Assembly: GCF_000003815.2 (NCBI RefSeq)
Contig: NC_049997.1
Coordinates: forward strand, 11,015,507-11,079,506
Reading direction: 5' to 3'
DNA: 64,000 nt
DNA from: Branchiostoma floridae
Taxonomy: Eukaryota; Chordata; Leptocardii; Amphioxiformes; Branchiostomatidae
Below, piece by piece: positions 34,701 through 49,700 of this stretch. The notes beneath the pieces are model-generated. The model had not been told where the DNA came from. It was given only the letters and a program-made list of their open reading frames with translations, and made no database searches. The stretch's first letter is position 1. Each line of letters opens with the position of its first letter. Made by a program: the position numbers and the translations under genes.

Positions 34701-37700
34701 CGAGCTTATGCTGTATTTCATATAGAGCTTATGCCATTTCAAATTAATGCCTTTTCTTATTCAGAAATACTAGATCCAATATGTACTTAATACGTTACTG
34801 ATGACTAAATGAAACATGAACTACTGTGATTGATCTGTTATTGCAATATAGGCTTGACTTTTAGAGATAATGTATTTAACGGTGTCCCCAACACAAATAT
34901 ACAGACTTAATCTTGTTTTGTAAACAAGGTTAATTCAATAAAAAGACAATGAAATATTCACACAGGTGGGCAGTCATAATGCATGCTAGGCCATTTAAAT
35001 GTCTTAAAGCCACTTAACTGAAGAGACAACTAAATATTTCACTTTTTCCAGTGGAAACTTTCTTACACAATGTGTAACAGTCAGCACTACATATGTACGT
35101 TGTTTATGGGGAGAGAACACTCATCATAAAGTGTCTTGATATTTAGGGCTATGCTTACGAAAACAAAACCCATGGAAGGGCTCTTTAGTTTTGAATTTCT
35201 TAAAGGCAAACTCCAACAAAATTGAAGGAAATTCTCCTGGACCAGTTGTTGGAAAATACTTTAGAATCTTTCCACACAGAATTTCATGTTGAGGAAAAGC
35301 AGATATGTTTAATCAATTCTTCCAGCAATGTAAAATGTCATCATAACTTTATATATTTCTATTCATAAATCTGCCAAAATCATATACTAGTATCATAAAC
35401 CTGAAATAGTATCTGGTACTTGGAAACATTGTAAGGTAGACCTAATATCATACAAAATAACATACAGTCGGGGAAACAGGTAGCCTAAAAATCTGTTGTA
35501 CAATTTCACAGTCTGGTACGGAAAAGAGTTTTTTCATCCCACCAAGCACTTTATAAAACCACCAGTTGGTGAATATTGATGTTTGAATTCCTTTCATCCT
35601 CCCTCTGCGCAATATTCCTTTTTCAAAACTGACAGTGATAACGATTTGTATACAAGGCCTATTTACATTCATAGCAGTGACAAGCCCACATCAGAACCAC
35701 CAGCGAATCTTTCCGGCCCTTTTTTGACTCCCATGGTAACCTGCAGTAACCTAATGTGACAGCTGGTGTACGTGTCACATTGGATATTTTGTCAGTCACC
35801 ACCAGGAACTTCACATGTGTACATGTTATCTCTTCAAACAACAAACAGGGCTCATTTAAGCATACACAAGACCGTCAACATTAACCAAAGACAGGCACTA
35901 AATGTATGCAGAAGGCAATATCTAAAGTACTATTTTACTGAATCACCCTAAATTCAGACAACCACATGATGACACTTTTGAATAAAGCAAGTGCTTACAA
36001 AATGGCCTCCAGGTGATTTACTTGACAAGTGCATTATCATCTGGCGTAGGGATGTTGAGATCAAACTACTTTATCATTACAAGATAACCTAAGTGATGAC
36101 GGTGACTAAAAAGTACTTACCACGACCAAACAACATCCATGACTCCTGCAGTCTTAGTAGATATATATTAAATCCTTCAGTCAGATTTGCGAAGACAAAT
36201 TCCAGTTGCAAGTCCTTGTGTACATGTACGAGACAACGTGCACGCATCTACCCCGTGACTCCACGTACAATGTTGAGATTGCCAGGACTCTGACGAACCC
36301 AGAAGGGAACAAAAGCTCTGTAGATCGTCACCAACACATGCCAGGCAACCAGAAATGAGATAGGAGCATACTCTATTTGGAGCAATCCATCTGACTTGTT
36401 ACAGGCACGGCTGGCCATGCATATAAGGGTTACTTTGCATCCTCTAGGCATGATAGCATATTAAGATGATAACCTTTGTGTTATTAAAATTTACACTTGA
36501 GTTGACCCACTTTTAGTAATTTTTCATTATGCCTGAAGCAATTGACAAAATATTGTTTTCCTTTGCACCCCTGCGTATGATAACACAGTGGGACGCTCCA
36601 AAGCAAAGCTTTAATTGCTAGTGCTGTTTGCTGATAATGTTGACTCTCAAGTCACCAAAAATGGTAGTAAAGAATCTGTTAAATGGGCACAGGTCACTAT
36701 TGCCTCCTGTCCTAAAAGCTTTCCTTTTGTCTGGTACATCTATACGACAGTCGCTGTTTATATAGGAGAAAAAATTATGTTAGCAGTCATGACTACAGGT
36801 GGCTTTCTGCAGTACTAGTGCAGATATCATCTAACATAACACACAACCTGTTTTGAGAAATCTTTTCTCTTTGATGACGGTCTTTGATTTCAGCATTTTT
36901 GCTTTCGAGAAATGTTAGACAAAGGGGATATGCACGACTTCATCATTCCCTCGTTAACGAGGAAGCGGTAAAAAATTAATGAAGCGGCTGCAGTCGGTAA
37001 ATACTCTTAGAAACCTGGAGCGGAATTTAAATACGGCGCAGTGACATGTAAGCAGACGACGATTGTCAGTAGGGTGAATGTGATTTATTGCTCAGTAATG
37101 TGAACGTCCTGGCGTTATATACTGGTGTTATATATTACTTTTTGTTCCCAAAAGCTTCCCGGCCAGGCCCCCGGTTTAGAAATGTGTCGTAGGTAGGGCT
37201 ACAAAACTGTTTTTTTCTCATTGGACCTGTCCAGAAAAACTGGACCTGGAAAAAATCGGTGGACCGGGTGTTGACCAGGCATTCACACGTTTCGCAGCTT
37301 ACTGGTCGATGAAAACACCAAGAGCGAAGTAGAGTAGAGTCTATTGTCATTTTACCAAGTCTTGCCGTCAATAGTACATTGTAGTTAAGCCTTGTAGGAT
37401 TTTAAAATGCCGATGGGAGTCGATTACTCCACAAAACAGATTTCTTTGTGGCGAAGTGGATGATTGTTTTGAGCATCGTCCATTCACAAGTTCTCACATA
37501 CTTAATCAGGTTCAGGTCCGGACCGACCTGAATTTTCTGTACCGGTACCCACCCCTAGTCGTAGGCATAAACCACTGGTAGGTGGCTATACACTCAGCTT
37601 TTACGGACCTTTGCCAAGTTGGTCCGTTTGCTCAGTGTATAGCTCAAGAGAGGCGTACACGCCAGCCAGGTGGTGTTTCAAAGAATAAGAAACTGAAATG

Positions 37701-40700
37701 TGGGAAAGACATGAATCTAGTCCAGACTCCATCTAGAAATTTTCAATAATTCTTGACCTGCGACTCAAATCATTTGCATTTACCTCTGATGTAATTTTTC
37801 CCCTTTGTATTCTGTTTTCAAGTTTGTTTTATAAGAGTTGTGATATGATGAAGGGATTTTAATGATTTTGATGAGTTTTTGTTAGGGGGTTGACCTTTGT
37901 CAAAAGACTTTTTTAAACACGATAATACAATATACAATCATGTACATGTGAATGCAGGACTTTTTGAATGATAATTTTTTTTTTCACTACACATGAAAAT
38001 CCCACCACAAACATGACATACGGATGTTTTAATTTAAGATGTAAATTAATGAGATACTTTATCAATGTGATGATAATTATTTAATGTACTTTCAAAGTAT
38101 TCATAAGAGGTCTGCCTTTAAGTTAGCCTCATACCTAGAATATAACTAATGGTACATGACTATTGTATACCCTCCCGAGGTATCAAACCCCACAAGGAAC
38201 TGTCTCTTGTTAAAGTTTAAAAAAAGAATTTTCCCGTCCTTGGTCCATAGGTGTGCTTCATTCACTACCGGCCCCCCACTCAGTTTACACTCAAATTAGC
38301 TATATTAAGGTCTATATTTTGTTTCCAAGATTATGTTCAAATGGACAAAATTACCCCTCATTAATCTACTAGCCATTCAATGTATAGGTACTTAAAATAG
38401 CAGAATGCTTGCAGGTTTATTCCAGGAGAATTGAAACGAGTGATTTGATATGCTGCAATGGAAAATGCAAAGGTCATGGGATAGGTGAAGTAAGGTATAG
38501 TGTACCTGTTCATGTCAAGGAAAGAACGAGTGACTTTAAATTTATTAATAAAATGTGTGCATGTATAGTCTGCTTTAGGCTGTTCCAATCTATTGCCTTG
38601 GTTCTCTGATATCTTATCTAACGCTAGTTTACCTTTATCCGCAGGGTAACCTATTTCTGTTGTTTTCTATTTCTGTTGTTTTTAAAACAGGGTATTTAGG
38701 TATATCAAGTAGACAAACGGTGCAATAATTTGAAGATAACTGCAAAATTTTGAGAATATTGCAATTTGAAACCATAGTTTGTTGACTCAAGTTTTAAAAC
38801 AACGGATATAGGTTACCCCACGGAAAAGGGTGAACTAGCGTTAGATGGAAACGTCAACAAGAAGACAAAGTGAAAACAGAGGGTTGGGTTGAGTTGGGTT
38901 GGAAAAGCCTGAAACGTACTGTCACTACCGGTCCAGGAATAGTCATTCTCTAAAAGCAAATTTTTATGTCAATTGTTTTTGAAAATGCAAGACAGAACAG
39001 ATGAAATTGGAAAAAAAAAATTTTACTTCAACAAAATAATTAGCTGTGGGTCAGGCCCAGGGCTCTAGCCAGCTCGAAATTTTTTCCCGTCAGCCAATTC
39101 CCATTGTCACGAAAACACTATTCCATGAGTTAGAGAGACTGAACTGAGACCTTGAAAAACGCGTTTTTAATGAGATTTTCCTATGCAAAAGGGCGCCAAA
39201 ACACATTGTCAGCAATCATAACAATAGCAAAACAAACAGTGTGTGGCTTTTACGGCCGTGGACGGCATGGCATCCCCAAGCCGCCTGTAGCTCACCAAGG
39301 ATTTTTGTCCGTCAATATTGACGGATTGGTTTTAAAAATTTTCTGTCACACGCAGCAGATTTCCATCAATTGACGGAAAAACGGACGCTGGCTAGAGCCC
39401 TGGTCAGGCCACTCCAACCTAACCTTGCAGCCATATGGCTCGTTTTATCTCTTAATTGCCTATCAAACCCAATTTCTTTTGTTGGTAAAAAAATATTTCA
39501 TGATCCCTTACAACTAAACCCTTCAAAACTGGTGGTTCAAGCTTTAGGGCAATTTGCCTATCATTTTCTATTAGTAATTGTAATTGGCTATCAAGTTTTC
39601 AAACACTTTTCAAACACTTTTCAGAAAACACAGAAGCCTTTTCAGTTGTGTTTCAAGCTGCCCAATACCTTGGGGCAGTTTGGCTTGAACCTTCCCATCT
39701 GTCAATTGGCCTTTAGCTTGTCCTTTGCATGAAATGAATGTGACTAAAAGTGAGTTGCAAAGTACTTAGTGTAGGGTTGCACAGGTGGTATATTAGTCTC
39801 CACTAGTCTGGATAGTCTTACTTCCATTAGTAGCTGAGACGCCCAAGGTTATAAATCCTCAGATATCAGACAGGTGAAGGTAGCAATGAGAATACAACCC
39901 TAAAAGATTAAAAACTGGTTTTGTCGCAGTACCATAAGAAGCCACTGGGGGGCCCAAAATCCAATCCTTTGGAGGTCTGATTTAAACCTATATATGCTAA
40001 GTTCACCTTTATCCGCGGGGTAACCTTTATTCATTGTTTTTATAGCGAGGTATTTAGGGCTCTCATGCGGACGAAATGTGTGTTCAAACTGCTTTATTTT
40101 GAAACCACCGCCCAGCAACTAGATATCACTAAATGCGCTGTTTAGAAAAACAATGGATATAGGTTACCCGACGGATAAAGGTGAACTAGCGTTACATGCC
40201 AAATGTCAACTTACAATCTAACCAGACATTCTCTGATTGCGTGTACGCACACACACATGCTCCCCATAAATGCTCCCGATAACCATTCTCACAAAGGTTA
40301 GCATTGGTCAGGAATTTTGGCAAGAGATTAACCATAAGAAACTCTAATTTGTCTGGATGGTGGTTTTAAATCGGAACATTTTGAAAATATTGCAAATTTC
40401 AAACATCCTAAATGTGCTATTTTTAAAGACAACGGATAAAGGTCACCCCACGGGTAAAGGTGAACTAGCGTTACAGTCTTCAGACAGAAAAAATACAATT
40501 GTTGCCTTTTCTATCTGATGTGGAAATTCTAGAAACTCCTGTTATTGTAGATTTTGATTGTTTCTCGGGCCAGACGTTTTTGCTCCTAGGAACTGAGCAT
40601 GCCTACAAGCATAAAAAAACTCAGGTTACATGAATGAATGCTGAACCCAGGTTACACCAGAGTTGAACTTTGGCAATGCATTAGCAGGTATCATGTGTTT

Positions 40701-43700
40701 TCTATACTATTTCTGTTACAACATAACAGGAAGCACAGTTGATACATAAAGCTGCCGGCAGATGGTCAGGTAGATTGGCCCTATGAGGGGGCAAAGTTAA
40801 CTCAATGTTTCCTTATCATCAATTTCATAGGAAATGTGGTTCCCCGATGTGTAATACTGTAACAGCAAAATTGGCATAAACATATTTGGCCCTTTTTAAA
40901 ACAATTCCTGACAATGATTTTACTGCTCCACTAAATCACATAATTACAGTGGAAAATAAAAAATGACAAGTTTCATCACTGGCAGATATTTCTCTTTTCA
41001 GACTTCAGACTAGTTTTGTACAGTATGTCCAGTCTGCAAAAGACTAGACTGTAATGTTTCATAAACCAAGTTGGACCCATATTACTCTTTTTGGTATGTG
41101 TAGAGGGATTTTAATTAATGTACAAAATGTAGCCTTTTGTTCTTTAGCCTTATTCTTATTGTTTGTTTGTTATTACTTTCATTCGAGGAGAGACTCAGGT
41201 AAGCAATTGTTGATTTTTGTCTCATCCTCCTTAAATAAATGTGAATAAATTTTAAAAAGACTTTAATGTGCTCGATTCATGACAGGAAAAGGTATGCAGA
41301 CCGTCATTACGGTTCAAGGCCCAAACTTACTTGATAGTTTTTCTGGTGACGATGTTGGAAGGGGGGAAAGCCCCGCCCTTCTCTGTCGTTTCATCGTCCC
41401 GCTCCAGTTCCATGTAGCTGTCCCGCCGGTAGCACCACTGGCACAGCGAGCAGAGGGCAAGGGTCATCACCATGGTAACCACGCTGGCCGCAGCAACCAC
41501 CAATGGCAGCAGTGCTGAATGAGGCAGACAAGAGATTAACTTTTCTCCAAAGGCTCTAAAACTCTTTTTGGGGGTTTAAATTGATTGTTTTCATCAAAAT
41601 AAATAAAAAGAATTTTATGAACATAATTGTCCGTATTAGGGCTGGGTATCGGTACAGCGTACCGGTACAAAACCGGTTTTTCTTATTGGACCGGTCCAGA
41701 AAAAACGGACCTGAAAAGATTAGGTGGACCGGATGTTGGACCGATTAGAAAATTAACAGATTATTTCATCAGGCATTCACACGTTTTGGCGCTTGTAGGT
41801 GGAAGAAAATAACAAGAGTGAAGTAGAGTAGAGTTTATAGTAATTTCTACCAAGTTTTACAGCCAATCGTACAGGTGCAGTTAGCGTTGAAGGATTTTAA
41901 AAGGCCAGTGTAAGTCTAATACTCCACCAAACAGATCTCTTTGTAGTGAAATGGACCATTGGTATGAGTCATACTGCATTAGGTCCAGGTTCAGGTCCGG
42001 ACCTGGACCTGATCCTTTGGACCTGAACCGGACCTGGACCTGAATTTTCTGTACCGGTACCCAGCCCTAGTCCGTATAGTTATAAGCTGTAATGAAGTCT
42101 GTCATTGCATAAATGTGTAAATCAGTATGTGTTGACATGTTTTGACAAGTTTTAATTTCAAGATGTACGGCATTGCAGCAGTAGATTGGCTGAATTGTGT
42201 CAACATCTACACACATTTAAACAACTGTAACAAGCCACTAGGGGACTCAAAATCATTACGAGGTCTCATCAAGTTTTATCATGTATCAAATACATGTATC
42301 AGGACAATTCATCCAAGTACATGTATTGTCTAGTTATCATGTTGACAGATCTAGACAGACAGACACACAAATGGTCCCAAAAGCGAAACGTTCTTGGCGA
42401 AGGAAGTAAATTTTCTTCATCATCATTGCCATAACCAATTTTTTTCTAAGATCTGTAGAAACAGTCTAGTCTCAGTTCCTTAGTAGATATGCTAGTCTTC
42501 TGTCGCTCAATATTTAGCAAATGTTCTCAAATGTTCTATTTGTTTTTTTTACTGCTCCTGATAGGTGGACTGTAGTCTGTCCTAAGTCACTCATGTAACT
42601 CTTCTAGAGAGATACAAGTACATTTTATCCCTCAATGTGCAATATCAGTAGATTGTAGTCTTAGTTTCTTAGTAGTGCTACTCTTGTGTTGCTCCAAAAA
42701 AATGAATTATATAAATTTTGAAAAAAAATTGTCTATAGAACCACATAATAGATGGAATTATATACATTTCTGGTATACAGCAGCTCAGACAGATCATACT
42801 TTTCATAGCTAGGCTTCGCAAGGCTGGTAACAATCACTTAATCATGCCCTGTCAATCATGCACAATGAACCGTGTCATCCAAGTAATTAGCAATCACATG
42901 TTGGCAACCATGTGTACAGACACATGCTGTGCTGAGCTTCAAAACATGCTGTGCCCATTTCATGGATTAAGATATGAATAGATGGCATAACAGCAGGTTT
43001 CGAATGAGAAGTGTAACCTTTACTGTAACTCAAGGCACCCACGCATTTCGGATTGATGTGATGCATTTTAATCTGTAAATGGAAATTCAAAAGAAATCAG
43101 GTGGAATGATCCTGTATGTGCTCTTATTTTCAAATTAAAAAACATCTTCACTTTTGAATGAAACATGCAACCTTTACAGTAATCATAACTGAAAGCACCC
43201 ACGCATTTCAGATTGATGTAATGCATTTCAATCTGTAAATGGAAATTTAAAAGAAGTTGGACCCATAATCGGGTGGAATGATCCTGTATATGTGCTCTTA
43301 TTTTCAAATTAAAAAACCTCTTCACTTTTGAATGAAACATGCAACCTTTACAGTAAATATGACTGAAAGCACCCACGTATTGCGGATAGATGCGATGTGT
43401 TTCAATCTGTAGCCATTGCATTCAAAAGAAGTTGAACCCATGATCAGATGATAATGATACATATCTATGAGCTCATCTTTTCAAATTAAAACCTCTTCAC
43501 TCTAGCTACCCTCAGAAGTTGCTACAAACTTTGAAGATAAAACTCTCATGGTTAGATGTACATGTAGAATTTCTAAATGAGGAACCCTTTTATGTAGGTT
43601 GATACAACTTGTAAATTCATTTCTTTACTCAAAGGAACAGTTTTCTGGTGTCATGATAAAGAGGTACATGTAACTACAGCAGAAACCATGAAAAGAAAAC

Positions 43701-46700
43701 CACTGTGAACATTTCTGATTTACACACTTTATGGCATACCTAATTGGTTTCAGGGTTGCATGATTTTTTTTCTTTCAGTTTTGGCCTCATTCTGACCAGG
43801 GAGGGCATGTTTATACCTGGTTATGTGCAACAACATCATGATCACATGCTTCATCACAATTCCACTGCACGGAGTACACGTCGTGTGCTTTCCACATGTG
43901 CACGACATCCATTTACATGTGATCTACACGCTCAAACCAGGCTATCTATTTTGATTTCCCGTAATCCATAGGGATCAAAGCTTTTTATTATCCCCGTAAT
44001 GTCTTGCGAGGAGATATTTCTACAATGTATGAATACTCAAAAACTGCAACTTAATGAACAACAGCACCAGAGATACATTAAAACCTTCCAGGTGGCTACT
44101 TAAGACAGGACTCTTAATACGCGTGTCAATTAGAAAAGTTATCTATGGACCCCAAAAAAGTGGTAACATTGCCTGGGTGGTCCTTGTGTTTAGGAGTACT
44201 CTCCAAGCAGATGTTGGTGGGAAAAATCGTGACCTTATCCTTTCATTATCTTTTTTTTTTACCAGTTGGTAGGAAGGCCGGTCGAAAAAAGAATGATGAA
44301 AGGAAAAGTGCATGATTTTTCCCACCAACCTCTGCTTGGATAGTATTAAGGAGGTGGTCACTAGGTTTGGCTGAATGAGTTGGTCTCTACTTGCAGTAAC
44401 CCGTTTTGTTACTTAAGGAAGAAATGGCCCTTAAATCCTGTACATTTCCTGTTGCAACACCATTCAACCGTCACACAGTACGGATTATTTAGGTACCATG
44501 GCGGCAAACCACATGACAAAAATAGAACAGGAACTGTACCTGACTTTGTTATTTAGTTAACTAGTTCCCCAACCTTTACCTTTACTCATATCGTAGCAAT
44601 ATTCACAAGTTAGATTATGAAAATGTTTGTTCAGTTTGGTACAAAATGTGTAATATACTAACTTGAATGACACTATGGCTCACAATTTCCTGACCTAAGA
44701 CCATATCTGAATTAAAAGACATTTCCTCCTTTCAGGTTAATCCCATTATTCTTTTGTCCAAGCGATCTAAGGCAAAAGTTGCAAGAATATCATATTAAGG
44801 AGGACAAAATACTCACGGAATTCAGTAATTCTTAGCATCGTACCATCCGCAAGCGAAGACGGCAAGCAAGTGTCGATTTCACCCTTTCCTTTTGAGGCCA
44901 AGACCTTTCTAAGAATCCTTCTCATGAACGCAAGATCCTGTCTGACCTTCAAACAACCACTGTTGGAAAGCTATGATCACCCCTGATCTTACAGAGCCGT
45001 ATCAAAGGATGGAGAGTTGGGGTAAACTTCTTCTTGGAGAGTACATGCTTGCCATTTTGGTGGGAATTTTTCCTGATCCGACCACAAGAGCCTATCAGAG
45101 AGGTTAACTGAGTCGTGACCAAGTTGACAATGGGTGAATGACGTTGTAGGCGTGTCGGAACACCCGTGTATGTTTTAAGGGAGGGTGCAACAAATGGAAT
45201 GTTGTTTTGGTAAACAGAAGAAGCGACTGAGCATGTCCAACACATCTGATGCTCACTATGCCAAAAACACATGTTTGCATCACATGGTACTACATTGAGT
45301 ACATGTACTGTAATTCTGCAAATTTTCGCAGTGACTGCCAAATTCAAAACAATTACTGTAAATGCATTTAAGTTCGCGGGGATTTAATTTCGCGATAGCG
45401 GGAAAAGGACTTTTCGTGGTGGTTTTAAGTTCACGGTAGCACCATCCACTGTAGGCCCTTACTGCCATAGAAAAATGTTCGCGGTGGTTTTAAGTTCGCA
45501 GTAAATTAGCCACGTGAAAACCTCGAACATAAAGCCACCGTGAATATTTCTGCATTTACAGTATTTCCACTACGGTATAGTATGTGACTAGAGCGCTATT
45601 GGAAACATAGAACCAACACAAACACTCCATTTTCAAAATCTAATCACTGCAAATTTTAAAGCATTTGCAGTATGTTGATGTCCACCCAAGCAAGGCAGAT
45701 CCACCAGTGGTATAAGGAGTTTAGCTGGCCTTATGCCATCTTCTTGTTACAGGTTGTTGCAAAATTTCCAGGAATTCATGACAACTTCCTGTATGTGCCA
45801 CAAAGTGCATTTTTTTGTGGCAACTCTAAGTGGGGACCTCCCATTAATCAAACACAGCAAGTTTTCAAAACCTAAAAGTCCTTTTTAACTTAGTAGTAAT
45901 AAAGTATAAAGAAACTTTCAAGCATTATAGACAATCTTACAAAGTTATGTAGCAGGATTCTATATTGTATGTACTGCACCCAAACATACCACATCATTAC
46001 AAAATGTAGACAAAAACTTTCCTGTTATGCATAGAAAAGAAATCTTTATACTTAACACTGAACAACTTGTCACATGTGTTAATTCAGGAAGCACATGACA
46101 GTCACTACCAGTCACAAGTGTGGGAGGGTACATTTGTAAATCAATACAGTCTATTGTCATGGTTGTCATGGCAAACAAAAAGAGCAAGTAACAGTCTAGT
46201 TCACCTTTATTCGTTGGGTACCCTATATCCGTTGTTGATAAAAACAAGGTATTTATGGATACAGTATCAAGTCAATGGACATTTGAAATTGTAATATATT
46301 CAATATGCGGTTTGAAACCGATTCGTCTGTCAACTCGCTATCCCCAAATACCTTTTTTTCTACCAACAACGGATATAGGTTAACCCGCGGATAAAGGTGA
46401 ACTAGCATTACATGTATTTGAATCAATGTTCTGTTTTATGTTTTAATTGGTGTTAACATACTGTCAAAACTAAGAGTACAGGAGACCCCTCCCTGTGAAT
46501 TAAACATCATCATTTGGCTAATTCTTTTTATTGGAGGGATTAACAGACAAAATAGAGCCCACCAGGGGGCAGAAACCCCACACTGTGGTACACATTCACA
46601 CTTACTCATCAATGACTGTAATGTGTTACAGTGATTACATTTACTAGTATTGGAGGTCACATTTGTTCCTTATGTAAACATTTTTTTTAGTGAATGCAAC

Positions 46701-49700
46701 TCTTTAAAATCACACATAAGGCCACACCAATTTAATTTCTTGGTTCACGGATTTTTTTCATAAAAAATGTGGAGCGAGAGGGCGAAATAAAGATAAAAAT
46801 AAAAATTGTAAAAATGTTTGGGGTAAAGGTTAGGGCTAGTCCAAAACATAAAGAAAAAACGTTTTCAGCTTGAAAAAAGTACAAAAACACTATTATTGTA
46901 CAGTAAGAGCACCTGTACCCACACTTTAAGGAGCTTATAATATAATGGCCAATTTGCTACACCAGAAAGTTGGTGAATGGTTTCAATGATGGTGAAAATT
47001 TGCTGAGTGGTAATTTTTATCTTTATTTTTTTTCCAAAAAATAGGAGCGAGCGAATCCGTGAACCAAGACATTAAATTGGTGTGGCCTAAGGAGCAAATT
47101 TAAAGTACCATGAAAAAAAATAAAAGTACATGTGTAATGTTTTTCCTAATAATGTACAGTTTGAAAATGGGAACCATCAGGCTGATTATCCCAATTATTC
47201 AAGATTAAAACAGAGATAAAGGCATTCAATGTCATGTAGTCTAACAACAGGAACATGCTTTTTGTTTCTTCAGCGTGTCCATAACATAGTATTGTTAAAC
47301 ATTAACTTTTAATGTTTTGAAAGATTCTAGTGGTACCACTAGTAAGTCTTTTATTTCCCGCATTGACAAATCATTTTCTTAACTCCAAAGTTGCTACCTT
47401 TAGCCTAGCTTACAAAAATAAGTCATATTAACAGACCATTTACTCATAAAACAATATGTGTAGAAACACAATGGTTTAGACTGTTGTCAGTAGTTTTGTT
47501 TTTAGAAGGTCAAGTTCAACAAGTATTCCAGAAGCAAGGAAATCTCTCAAGCCTCCACAGTATAAACTCAGTAAGCAGTTACATAATTCTACTTTCAGAG
47601 ACCGTGTCAATGTTTAACTTCATGTTATGCACACACAAATGCCAAAAATAACAGATTCACCTCCGGCCAATTCCATTTCCATTAGTAACATAAACAGTTG
47701 ACTTTCCAGTAATGGACTACTACATCAGTACAAACTGACTTTAGGCTGCCATCTGCCATTAAGCAAACAGTTTTATCCTTACCAGAAATAGCTAGTAGGA
47801 GACTATCAAAGCCATTTCTGTTTTGCAGCCTGCAAAGAGCTAGTTTACTGTGAAATGTCAATTTGTCAAACAGTAGCCAGACACAAGGGATCAATTTTAC
47901 ACTTGTCAGTTTAGATAAGGAAAGTCCCTTGGCAAATTAACAGGGTTGCAACTTGCTCTGCTCTGCTCTCACTTCAGAGTACTGTGCAGTAAAAGCTGCT
48001 CTCTGTATAAATTATCATGCTTTGGTTCAACAGTTTCTCCAGGCTTTTGTCTTCTTTTATTCATCTCAGCACACCCTTATACCACACCTTGTTGTGACTT
48101 GACCTAGTTCTAAAATCTTCAGTCATATCAGTGTGTCAAGATGATGATGTTTTTGTCATTAGCAACAACCTGACTAACAATGCTTGAAAAGCCCTTTTTT
48201 CGACTCTCTGCCTAAAGCCATAGCCTATTTAAAAAATAATGCCTTACTGGAAAGCTATATGCCTGAAATTTACATGTATTTCTGGGCCCTGAAGGATCTA
48301 AACCTTCGTCCTGCTATCTAACTCTGTAACCAATACAAATTCGGTGCTAACAGGCCACTTTTCCAGTGGGGAACAGGTTAAATCTGAGAAGAACTGTCAG
48401 TTGGCTGATCACTGCTGAACCCTCTCCTCACACTGCAAAGTTCAAGTTCTTTTACAGGAAAACTAGAAACAGGAAGACGCCAGTACCAAATGTCAGAAAG
48501 CTATACGCTGCATCTATTATGACGACTGATAGACAATTGACATATTGTTCGTAAACCTTTTATCACTTAGGAAAGTTCAAGTTGCTTTTAGAGCATTTCA
48601 AGAAGACTAGAACTTCATTTTCCAGCTGCTCTGTATTGCTCATAATCTGATCAAGAAAATTCAATGGTTAATGTACAAATGTAACGTTAGGCCATCCCAA
48701 AATAATTCTTTGGTTCTTGGATACCCAGGGCTCTAGCCAGCATCTGTTTTTCCGTCTATTGATGGAAATTTGCTACGTGTAATTATAATAACGGAAAATT
48801 TTTAAAACCAATGATTCCGTCAGCCTTGGCGGACAAAAATCCTTGGTGGAAGCTACAGGCGGCTTGGGGATGCCGTCCACGGCCGTAAAGCCATACACTG
48901 TTTATTTTGCTATTGTTATTATTGTTGACGAAGAGTGTCAGCGCCTTTTTGCATACGATTATCTCATTAAAACCCGTTTTTCAAGGTCTCAGTTCAGTCT
49001 TTCTAGCTCCTGAAATAGTGTTTTCGCGGTTTTCGCGACAATGGGAATTGGCTGACGGAAAAATTCTAGCTGGCTAGAGCCCTGTGGATACCTTAAAAAT
49101 TTAACAATCAATATGGAAAAAGAGGGCTGGGAGCAGAGCTTTGATTTTTTCTGTCCCACTTACTATTGGGGAGCCCATGTTGTTGATTTTATTTGTATAA
49201 TCTGTCATTTAAAGCATATGAGAACATATTAGCTGTAACGCTAGTTCACCTTTATCCGTAGGGTAACCTTTATCCGTTCCTTTAAATAATAATGTATTTA
49301 AGGAAATCAAGTCGACAGATGGTGGTTTCAAACCGTCATATTTTAAAAATAGTACAATTTGAAACTACCTTCCATCGACTTGATATCTCTGGATACCCTG
49401 TTTAGCACCACAACAGATATAGGTTACCCTGCGGATAAAGGTGAACTACATGTAACATTACTTGTATTGAATTGTTTCTGCCAGTTCATAGTACTGACGA
49501 TGAAGAGTCATGGATGTCACTGGAAATGTCCAGAAGTACATGTAAACCTCTGTTTTCAATCCAGTTGTAGAGATTGAATTGTATTTGAATATTGTTTACC
49601 CGGATGTCTAACCTTTATACACAAAACTGGATCAGATTTAGCAATTACTGCCGGACATTTTGAGCGACATCCATCACTCTTCTTCAGTGTAATAGACTGT

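Noticed and set aside
36093-36160. Strong minus-strand donor (GTG|GTAAGTAC) as an extra SYT7 linker exon
   Set aside because: The possible exon before it is 25 nt with a weak acceptor and a phase that would break the join between exons 2 and 3, which already fit each other.
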